Assembly (NCBI RefSeq): GCF_030936135.1
Contig: NC_082613.1
Span: 7,130,001-7,194,000 of the forward strand
Length of the DNA stretch: 64,000 bases
Direction: 5' to 3'
From: Gavia stellata
Taxonomy: Eukaryota; Chordata; Aves; Gaviiformes; Gaviidae
Shown here: positions 1 to 15,200 of the stretch, piece by piece
How the letters are laid out: every line of letters starts with the position of its first letter
Position numbering within the stretch: position 1 is the first letter of the stretch
Program-made: the position numbers and the translations under genes
Notes under the pieces: generated by a model
Seen by the model: the letters and a program-made list of their open reading frames with translations, nothing else
Database searches by the model: none
What the model was told of the DNA's origin: nothing

Positions 1-2070
1 AAAGCCAACGTTTTTCACACCTTCCAAAGCTGTCTGAACATTTAAGCCACCCATACAATTTTTTGTTATAAAGGGGCTTTGTGAAAACCTTGTGTATTAC
101 CATCCATACCTGGGGGTGAATGCTGTGTGAAAGACTCCTCCTGGCTGCACCGAAGCTTGAAGACGTACACAGGCAAATGTGTGGGCTTCGGCTCCTGTCC
201 TGCGACATCCTGCTCAGTGAGTAGAGCAGTTCTGCTGCAGTGTGTTTGAAGGGTCCCTCACAGCCAGATGGAGAATTCCCTAACCCAAACTACAATTATC
301 TTAACTACTTTTCCTTTGTTGCACTTCAGTTTTTCCTGGGACACAGTCTCACAGGGCAGCGCTGGGGGAAAGACAGCCTCTGTGTCCAGGAAATGAGAAA
401 TATTGATCCCAGACCAGTACCCCCTCTTAAGTAGAAGGTTTGAAATCTGTTTCAGTGGGTGGCAAACAAGCCTAATTCCAGAAGTGGCCTTTTAGGAAAG
501 ACTTTCCCTAGAGTTGCGTGCCAGTTACTGCCTGCCACGTCGGTGCACCAAGGAATGCTGAAGGCCAAAAGATACAAAACCGTAATAATGATTTGTCTCC
601 AAAGTTGCTTTGGTTTCATCTTGGCACGGCTCGTTGGCCTAATGCATTAGCTGTGGCACCACCTCACCACGTTTCCATGATAGCTTCTTCTGAGGAGAGG
701 CAAGAGGAGGTAACATGCCAGGTGGATACAACGGACCTTTAGACAGGCGATGGAGACTTTCTGGAGGAGGTGATAAATCCTGAGTATGACTGTGCTTCTC
801 TGAGCAGAGCAGCTTGCTGGGATGTAGCTACCAAGAGGTACAGACTGCAAAACTCGGGAAGGGCTAAGTGGCTGCACTGGAATTTTAACTGATCAAATAC
901 AGCTTCTAGGTGTGAAGCCTCCCTGACTGTAGCAGGAAGCATGATCAGATGAATAATATTTACTTAGATACTTCCAGACTTGCACAGTGAAAAGATGTAT
1001 TCCTCGTCAATCAAATGCAGATCTAACAGGACGACTACGTGTGTGCACAACCTTGTTCTTCCAGATGCAGCTATGGCTCCTCTTCACTGTAGTGCCACGT
1101 GCGCTCGCTCTGAATGCTGTAGAGCAGCCTTGGCCTCTCTCATTCTCGTCCCCCATCAACCACCAGAGTACCACTGGGATGTTGTACTAAACGATTTCAC
1201 TTCGGGGTTGCGTTCTCTACCTAAATAGGATGAGTTTTTTCCAGCCCTTATGTCTTAAACATAAAACCCCCAAAGTTCTGGCCTCAAGCAAGATGATATA
1301 CAGTAAGAAAAAAAAGAAAGGTGCCAATTTCAGGATGTTTTTGCATGAACAGAATAAAACTCTATTTCTGCATTGCAAATGAAAAGATGACAGAATTAAG
1401 GAAGCTTGAGGTGAAAGCTAGCATGCTGCTAACTTATCAACCACAGCAGTGGTTTAATACATAAAACGCCAAAATATGTTTTAAAAATAGAAGCGTCCAA
1501 AAACCAGTAGCAAATGTGTTACTTATGGACAGTTTCTTTAACAGAATTGAAACAAACGTAGCACTCTGAAAAAAATTGCCGCTGCTATCAATTTAGCAGG
1601 CTGGCTGTAATAGCAGAGGGCTGCTGTGGCCGAGTGAATACAGTGTGCCTCACTCAGTGTGCGTCAGGACTTCCCTTCTCCCTCCCACCAAGCTCTGGTT
1701 CTCCTTGTTTCTCCATCAAAAAAGCCACCAGAACCGCTATCTCATGTCTCCCATGTTTCTAAAGTTTAAAAAACTTGAAGAGAGGCAGAGGAGGAGCGAA
1801 GAGGATTGCTAAGCCTAGGAAATGTTTTGCAGAGCAGTAGCTTTTAAGAGGAAAATTAAATTTCATTCTCTACCTCTTTTAAAAAAAACACCCCACATTC
1901 TATACTGTTAAATCTATCGTTATGCCCAATTCAGATGTAACACAACAAACTAATTCATCAAGCTTTAACATGTCCCCAAAACCACAGCCTTCCAATATTC
2001 AATTAATTTATCCTTTGTTATATAGAAAACGAATACATTTTCTTCTTTATATATTAAATAACTTTTTAAA
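1..2070. other. Intergenic stretch downstream of CSTF1, no gene seen
   Basis: Open frames here are short, lack convincing splice sites and read like non-coding DNA on both strands. In the human arrangement CASS4 follows CSTF1 on the same strand, so its promoter could lie at or beyond the left edge. I found no exon to support that here. Confidence 0.5.
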
Positions 2071-2077
2071 AGGTATC

Positions 2078-3400
2078 TTTATTTAAATACAGACAAAACC
2101 TGTACCCTCATCAGCCCTTGACAAGACACTTCATCAGTGGAAATGGAAAGTTAATCCAGCAGTAAGAACAATCTTACATTTAAAAATCCTCACGAAAGCA
2201 AGTGCTGAGCTTTTGACTAAAGGAAGCCTCCCCAATGTGAAGCCCAAGAGCACTGTACAAGGATGCTTGAGCGAACACATTGAAAACTTTGCACAGGAAA
2301 CTACCTGTAAAAGTAAGTAGTGAATTTTCAAACTTACAGAAGGTTTGAGCACAGAGTTTCTTGATGACCTGTACTTCTGTTGAATACGATAAGGTCTGGG
2401 AAACTTGGACTATTAGATATAACAGGGAGAAGAAACAATGAGCCTGGGTTTTTGAATAATAATAAAAAAAATGTAATTCAAGTGCTGTGTAACAGACTTA
2501 CATGATGAAATTCCTCAATAAAATGAAGCAAAGTGACATTTCTGAGGTACATATACAGAAATTAATATGCACAACATTTTCTTTGAGAGGATACTAAAGG
2601 TCTCTGGCAAAATTATTTTTATTGTCACATGCTGCAGCACTGTCACATTTTACAGTTGCAATGTGGATATTCCTTGAAAATACTATGAATTTACTTTGAA
2701 GTCGCACTTGTTAAGATAAATTCAAAAGACGACGAGATTTCAGGTCTGAGCTTTAATACCAGAACTAGAACACCATTTCTTGAATTCATCTAAACAATTT
2801 AAAATCCTGTTTCAAATTCTTATGGCACAAGACTGGTTCAGAATTGAAGGTCCACTTGGCCAATTAAAAAAAAAAAAATCCACCAAAAAAAACTCAGACT
2901 AAAAGATACAAAACAGAGCTTTACAAAGAATGAATCAGAACTGAAGGCAGCTTAAGGCTTCGTTAAAATATCTGCCACGTTCTGCTGCTACTTGTGTAAT
3001 CCATTCTTTAAACAGACTTCAGTGGGATTGCACAGATACAATGCAGAGCAAAACTGGCTCATACTGCCCAGTTTGAGCAAGATACAGTCACATTATCTTT
3101 TGCGGGATTTAGAGAGACAGGAGAACAAATTTAATCCTTCCTGCTAGGATCATTTTATTCTCCCTCCCCCCCACTCCTTGAGTACAATTAGAGATGACTT
3201 ACAAAAATTAATGCCACACACACACTAATAAAAAAATTAGCGTGGGGCAAAACTTAGTCTCAGTATTTTGATATTTTTCTGCCACAGTTGACAGAATTAA
3301 AAAACAGACACAGCACGGCTTTCATCTAGGCATCTGTTGGCAGTACAATCAATACAAGGTGATACAATGACTCTGGATAATCACTGTTATAAAGCTGTCC
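2078..3400 (-). other. CSTF1: CSTF1 3' UTR region with candidate poly(A) signals
   Basis: After the CSTF1 stop, AATAAA hexamers on the minus strand occur at 3159-3154, 2623-2618 and 2083-2078. These allow nested 3' UTRs of about 0.25, 0.8 and 1.3 kb. Which one is used cannot be told from sequence alone. Confidence 0.45.
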
Positions 3401-9145
<5,745 letters not shown>

Positions 9146-9750
9146 TTAGGTAAGAATCAGAGATATAGAAATGAAAGACCAAAAAAAAAAAAAAGAAAAG
9201 GGAAAAACCTGTTGCACTTGTTTGCCGTAGAAATGAAAATCTGGCCAATAAACAGAACACGGACTGTATTAAGGAGCAACAGAGAAGACAGAAATAATGC
9301 GGCATTAGTGAGCAAAACGATTCTGTCAGTATCTTTCACTCAGCCTCGCTAGCACCGGCGGATCTGGGCACTGGGGAGGCGATTACCATAAAACGTGCAG
9401 GGAAGTCAAACGCCTCGCCACCCTCACACAGCCCCAACCCGCTCCCTCCCTTTCATCCCGGGAGACCGCATCCTCCCCGCGCCTCCTCCCGCCCGGCAGA
9501 TGCCGGCCACCCGCCGCACGCCCTCTCCCAGCGCCGGGCTGCAAGACCAATAACCGGGCAGGGAGGGGGCGTGGGGGAAAGGGACTGAATGAGGGCGGGG
9601 AGTGCTTAGCCGGAGCACGGCGGCCACAGAAAGCGGGCTTCGAACGCCAGGGGGGGACAGGCAGCTTCGGGCGGGAGCTGCGGAGGGCGAGACCCGGCCC
9701 AGGCAGCGGAGCCGCAAGCGAGGGAGAGCCCGGAGCGGCCCCAGTACCTA

Positions 9751-9910
9751 CCGACCCTTCCTTCTGCCTCCCTCGCTCTCCCCCTAAAATGGCGACCGGA
9801 GCCCTGAGCGCATCGATTGGCGGCGGCGGCAGGGGAGGAGGCGGCGGCGGCGGCCGGGACCGAAGAATGCTCCTCCGCGAAGGCTGCTGCATCGAGCGCC
9901 CGCAAATCGA
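9751..9910 (-). other. CSTF1: Probable CSTF1 5' non-coding exon
   Basis: Reading the minus strand, a GC-rich tract containing GCCATTTTAG leads into a consensus donor (GGTAGGTA) with its GT at 9751-9750. This could splice to the acceptor at 9035-9036 in front of the first coding exon. The upstream limit is a guess; CpG-island promoters commonly have dispersed start sites. Confidence 0.5.
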
Positions 9911-9998
9911 TTGGAGGCGACTCTTGAAGGAGAGAATTGCAGCATCACATGACCGTGACACCTCGCGCGCGCGCCCGGGCACTGGCAGGTCCCACTGT

Positions 9999-10008
9999 GT
10001 CACGTGAC
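9999..10008. promoter_or_regulatory. Palindromic E-box (CLEAR/USF type) upstream of CSTF1
   Basis: The 10-mer GTCACGTGAC is a perfect palindrome matching the extended E-box bound by USF and MiT/TFE factors. A related TCACATGAC lies at about 9945-9953, and a TGACG half-site of CRE/ATF type overlaps its right side. It sits about 100 nt upstream of the proposed CSTF1 5' exon. Binding is inferred from the motif only. Confidence 0.5.
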
Positions 10009-10111
10009 GGATGACGCGCCGAGGGAGCCCCCGAGCGGCGGGGAGGGGCGGGGGGGCGCGGCGGGCCGGGCGGCGCGGGGAGGCACGGCGAACCGCCGCG
10101 GCCACCGGGGG

Positions 10112-10143
10112 TCCCTCTCCCCCTTCCCCCTTCCCCCTTCCGG
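10112..10143. repeat. Homopyrimidine tract, CCCTTCC-type tandem
   Basis: Three near-identical CCCCCTT units form an uninterrupted pyrimidine run between the two promoters. Mirror-like homopyrimidine tracts in promoters can form triplex DNA. Here only the repeat itself is seen. Confidence 0.7.
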
Positions 10144-11280
10144 GGAGGTCGGGGCCGGGGCCGAGGCCGAGGCCGGCAGAGCCGCGCTCGGTGTGGGATG
10201 TGGGCGGCAGGCCCCGCTGGCTGAGCGGCCCGGGGAGCTGCGGGGGGCCCGCTCCTGACAGGAGGGTGGCTGATGGCGGGAGGCGGGGGGGGGGCCGGGG
10301 TTCTTCTGTGTCCCAGCTGCAAAGCTCCGAAACGCTGCTTCCGCTGAGACACCGGGATCCCAAACAGGGGGACGTGAACGGGCTGTGAAATAACAAGTTG
10401 CTGGCACTGCTGCTCAGCGCTGCAGGCCTCCCTGACGATTTCAGCCACTTAGGCAGCACAGTCGCAAGCACCTCACGCTGCCGACTGCACGGTCTCCCAG
10501 CAGGCTAAGAGCCTGTCCCGAGAGCACACCACCACCCTCCCCAAAGTCCTACTCACGTCAGCCTCAAGAAACGGTAGTCGAAGTGGACGTGGGTCAAGGA
10601 GGGGGGATGCCATGCTACCCATGCCCCGTGGCAGCTGACGTCTATCACATGCTGCAGCGACACGACGACCTGACATCTTCTTTTTACCTATCCTGTATCA
10701 CTTGTAAACACCAACACACACACCAGGGTCGCCTTCGCACTTGTTTTCAGCACCGCAGAGACAGTTAAAAGTTGCCTTCAATCACGGTTCTTCAGAGGCC
10801 CGAAGTACAGAACCTAGTTTCGGCTGCCGCTTGTCACTCAGCGGCCAAGGCCCCCCTCACAGGCGTGAGCAGGACCACTCAGGCAGCTGGCGACTGAGCG
10901 CGCACAGCAGCCTCACGCTCCTTTTACGCTGCTACTCACAAACTACACTCACTGATCGTCCACTGCCAGCGTCGTCCCACTGCTGCTCGGCGTCTCCTCG
11001 AGAACCTGTGCAGTTTTGGAAGCTGCCACAGGCTGCGGGTCACCGCTGGTGTGACACAAGGGGTCCGCGGGCTGGCGAAGGGACCTCAGGCCAGGCGTCC
11101 CCCGGCGCGCTGCGCTGTGCCGAGGCGGGCGTCCGCTTCGCACTTGTCCTCAAGAGCTGACGGCACGTGGAGCGCTGCCCTGGGCCGCACCTCCGGGTGA
11201 GCGCGAGGCTGAGGCCTGCTTCACCCCTCCGCCCGTCCTCCCGCTCCTCGGGGCTGCGAGCTGCCACCCGGGGCACCTAC

Positions 11281-11330
11281 CTAGCCGGCTGGACACAATG
11301 GCTCCTGGCCCCACTCGCGCTCCGCTCCAC
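11281..11330 (-). other. CSTF1: Candidate alternative CSTF1 first-exon donor near the AURKA promoter
   Basis: On the minus strand GGCTAG is followed by GTAGGT (GT at 11280-11279), a near-consensus donor. A second donor, CAG/GTTAGT, lies at about 11427 and a third, GAC/GTGAGT, at about 10556. Any could serve an alternative 5' non-coding exon of CSTF1 starting closer to AURKA. This rests on splice motifs alone and is weak. Confidence 0.2.
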
Positions 11331-11798
11331 GCGAGGTGGCAGCACCGCCTCTCCCTCGGCCCGGGGCGGCGGGTGCGCGTGTGGAGGAGGAGAGGGAAGA
11401 GGCTGGTGCCTCGCAGGATGCGGGACTAACCTGACGCCCTTCCCCCCGCCGCCGGCGGCACGCTCCGAGGCCTCAGTGGCTGTGAGGAAGGGGTGGTAGT
11501 TGTAGCGCTGCCACAGGTGGGTGGTCTGGGCGTACGCGATTTGCGTAACGGAAGACCCGGCCAGGCAGAGACTTTGCGGAGAAAAGTGTGTAAGCGGGGC
11601 GCCGATCCACGCAGTTGGAGTACGGAAGGAACCAGCGGCGGAGAGACGGTACGTAAAATACGCATGTAGCGCAAACACCGCCCTCGGGGCGGGCGGGTTG
11701 GACCTACTCGGGATACGCAGCAGGCTGCCGTTGCGCATGCGCCCCAGAGGCTCACGGCGACGAGGCTCGGCCTCGCAACGAGCTGAGCGTGCGGAGAG

Positions 11799-11919
11799 CC
11801 AATCGGCGGGCGGGCCGATTGAAAAGGAGCCAATCAGCGGGCGCGAACGGCGGGAGAGGGGCCAATGGCGAGAGGCGGTAGTTTAAAGGGTATTTAAGGG
11901 AGGGCGGTTTGAATTCAAA
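11799..11919 (+). promoter_or_regulatory. AURKA: AURKA core promoter: three CCAAT boxes and CHR-like elements
   Basis: CCAAT boxes start at 11799, 11830 and 11862, spaced 31 and 32 bp, the phasing typical of NF-Y-dependent G2/M promoters. Downstream are TTTAAA at 11882 and TTTGAA at 11908, each preceded within a few bases by GGCGG (CDE-like). TTTGAA is the canonical cell-cycle homology region bound by the MuvB core of the DREAM and MYB-MuvB complexes. It lies inside the perfect 12-nt palindrome TTTGAATTCAAA. AURKA is a known G2/M gene, so repression in G0/G1 and activation in G2 fit. Binding itself is inferred. Confidence 0.75.
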
Positions 11920-11953
11920 CAGCCGCGGCGGCCGGAGGGAGCGGAGGCTGGGG
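11920..11953 (+). other. AURKA: Probable AURKA 5' non-coding exon 1
   Basis: A short GC-rich exon follows the CHR palindrome and ends at a donor, GGGG/GTGAGC, with its GT at 11954. It would splice to the acceptor CCATAG at 12258 before the ATG exon, matching the 5' UTR intron of mammalian AURKA. The exact start site is not visible. Confidence 0.5.
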
Positions 11954-12289
11954 GTGAGCGGGCGGCTCGGCTCTGTGGTGGGCCCGCGGGTAGGGCCGTG
12001 GCACGGGGTACCCTGCCTGCCGGAGGTGCTGGCAGGGACGGGCTCGGCCGGTGGGAGACTGTGGGCGCGGGCTGGTGGTCGCGGGGCGGGGGTGTGAGGC
12101 GGTGCGCTGCGGCGGGACGGCAGGCCCGGCTAGGCCGGACCCAGCCCTGCCCTGCCCTGGGGCCTCCCGGCGTTCGAAGCGGGGGACACGTCTTGACGAG
12201 CTCCAAGATGTAGTGTTTTCTGTGGAAGTGATCCCTCTTCTCTACGTCTTATCCATAGGCTAAGCTATATGCGGCTCTTCTCAGACACT

Positions 12290-15200
12290 ATGGACAAGAA
12301 TACAAAAGAGAACCATTCCGGATACCCCAGTCGTGCTACGAAAGTAAGTGACTTACTAGGTTGGGGGGTGTATTTCTCCTGATAGCACAATAGCTACAGG
12401 CTTCAAACTGCCTGTGGTAATTTTGTTAACTGTACTAAGTAACAAAAAGGGGAAAAATTGTCTTGAAACAATGTTTTCTACGTGCAGGAAACAACTGACA
12501 ACTTTATCTTTCAGTAGCTTTCTCTTGGAGAGAACAGTGCCCAAGGCTTACTTCTTTTAATTGCTAAGATTGGTATTTCATACCTGAACTGGAAAATCCT
12601 CCTAATATTTCAAGTATATAATCTAAGATAATTTAAAGGGAGAGCAAACGTGTGTAGACAGCTTATTCTGGATGTGGCTTACAAAAGCAAGCATCGTGTT
12701 AATGTCACTATTCTCATGCATGTGCAGGAGTAGTCAGGATCACCCTGATTGCATACTTCTGTATATAGAAATGCAGACACTTTCTCATTATTTTAACTTA
12801 AAACCAAAGAGATCTTGGTAAGGTTTCAGAATAGCATAAGCAAAACTTCCTTCTGATCAGTACATTATTTTCAGTGAACTGAACCAGAAGACTAAATGTC
12901 TAGGGTAAGAAAGAAGTACAAGTTGTTGTATAGGTATCATTAGAGGGCAAAAAACTGTGAGAAGCTAATCACTAGCATTTGAACTTAATTGTAGGCAAAG
13001 GATCCTAAAACAATTTCTTAAATACAAGCCTAAACTACCTTCCCTTACTGGAAGCAAAAGATTAAAAGCAGATATCTGAACCTTACTAAATAAAATTGCT
13101 TTGTTCTGCTGAACTCCTGTTGCAGTGCAAGGTATATCAAGATGAAGAGCATTAAAGGGAGCAATGACTCAAAGCAGTGTATGTTTTTATAGTAAGGATC
13201 TGCTGTCTTACCACCTTTAGCTGATAATTCTTCAGATGTGTGTTGAAAGTTCTGCTAGCTATAAATAAGCATGCTGTTGACAAGAAAGTTAGCAGTTTTC
13301 TACAATGTAGAAATTTAATAACGTTTTCATTCTTAAAACATAAGCTCAGAATACCATAACATCTTCTGTTAATGTGCTTTGTGTTCTTTCTGCCCTACTG
13401 AATTAGGCCATAAAGGTTATAGTATGCTATTCTACAACTAACGTATTTTCTTTTTGAAGATTGCTAATCCCATTGGGGATGGCCCAAAACGTGTCCCTGT
13501 GTCTCAACATTCTGCCCAGAGCCGGTTACTGAACAGTGGAGTTCAAGCACAACGTGTTCTGTGTCCTTCAAACTTTGCCCAGCGACTTCCTGTACAATCA
13601 CAAAAATCTGTACTGTCAACCCAAAAACTGTCTAATAACCAGACAACGCAGCAGCCCCGACTGAAGTTTCCGGTCCAACCGACTGCTAGGCCTCAGGTGC
13701 CAAGCAAGAGCAATGAAAAACCTCTACAGGCTCCAGTACCTGGTAATTCTGAAGATGATGTACATGTATTTACACAGTTGTGACACTTGGTATGCTTCTA
13801 GTCTATGAAGTGCAGGGCAGAAAACCTAAAGCTGATATTGATGATGCGAGACAGTCCTGTAGACAAGTGCTTCGTTGTGCCCAGAAACAGAATAGCAGCA
13901 CATACTGCAGCTTAGATGTTACTGCACTATCCTTGTTGCCAGGATTACCTGTTTAGAGCAAATATGGGTGTTGAAAAATTTCCAGATGCTTGCTAGTCGG
14001 CTGTGAGTTAATGTAACTGGCACTCATACATCACAGTTTTTCCAGTATTCATGTTAATCTCTTATACACAAGAATACTGTATTTTTTGGGGGGAAGCTTA
14101 ATGTTTTTTTAATTTAGCAAAGCTTTTAAAATTATATTTTGTTAGCACTAGTAACTGCTATGCTGCTTTGCCAATAGTAAGTTATGCTACATTGTTTAAA
14201 ATGTCATTGGGTGTATTCTAAGAACTGTTGTAGATACTGCAGAGAGGTTAGATTTGCTCCCAGGTAAATTTTTGTATTGTGTTTACGGGTCTGGTTCATA
14301 AAGTTGATCTACTTCTCTATACATAGCAAAAAATTCTGAAGCAGAAAGCACCTCTAAACAGAAAAATGAAGAGACTGCTAAAAAGAAAAACGAAGAGACT
14401 AAAAAGTAAGTTGCATGCCTAAATTGTTCTAGCTGAGACTTGTTGGATTAGGCTTGTTTTTAACTTTTAGGACTTCATGCTGCAACTAAAGAGCAGCTAA
14501 GCTGAATGCTACTTGAGCCCCTTGGTTGTGGAGACCAGTGGCCCTACACTTCAGAGATAACATAGAAAACTATGAATGTTTACTTTGACTTGATAATTCT
14601 CAGGAACAAGGACTTCCTGTAACCTAAAGAAAAATTTTGGCAAAATGAGTAATAGGTCTTCCCATGGGAGAACACTGATAGCCACTGCTTCAATCACAAG
14701 ATGTACACTTGAAAACAAAGCCTCCTTCATATGTGTGAGAGGCTGGAGTCTAACTAAGGATGAAGTGAGATTTGTACCATGGCTACTTTAAACAGTTCTG
14801 ACATGCACTAGTAATATGTCTGTATTATGTGTATTGAAATGAGCCTGGCTTGCTACACACAGTTTTGACTTTGTAGTAGTGTGGTCAATGTTAGTATCTC
14901 TGCTTTTTGGGAAGGAAGCGACCAGCTTTCAGAACTTTCTTTTGAAAAGTCTCAATGTGTATTTTATCCTCTTGGTGTTGTTCCCTCAACAACCAAATCT
15001 AGCTCAGATCACTGTCTATTGAACAGGAACATTATAGATTGTAAACCTAGGAGTCAAAGCCCACACAAGTATGTAGCTTTTCTAACTATCTTTTCTCTTG
15101 CAGAAGGCAATGGTCCCTTGATGATTTTGAAATTGGTCGTCCTCTGGGGAAAGGAAAATTTGGAAATGTGTACCTGGCACGTGAAAAGCAGAGTAAATTT

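Larger units (their letters stand above)
9330..12200. promoter_or_regulatory. CpG island shared by the divergent CSTF1 and AURKA promoters
   Basis: The stretch is very rich in G+C and CpG compared with the AT-rich sequence on both sides. The long overlapping frames found here on both strands are low-complexity Pro/Arg/Gly products of that composition, not genes. CSTF1 leaves to the left and AURKA to the right. About 2 kb separates the CSTF1 non-coding exon proposed near 9.75-9.9 kb from the AURKA core promoter. Confidence 0.85.

Noticed and set aside
9383-10471. 362-codon minus-strand frame and several overlapping long frames in the CpG island
   Set aside because: Pro/Arg/Gly-rich products of GC-rich composition, open in many frames at once, with no similarity to a known protein. 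The region is the CSTF1 promoter and 5' UTR.
11277-11886. Frames of 110-153 codons on both strands upstream of AURKA
   Set aside because: Same compositional effect. They overlap each other and the CCAAT promoter and have no splice or family support.
13460-13783. AURKA exon 3 read straight through to a stop at 13783
   Set aside because: The frame past 13742 is intron. The donor G/GTAATT and the acceptor at 14326 restore the conserved protein in the right phase.
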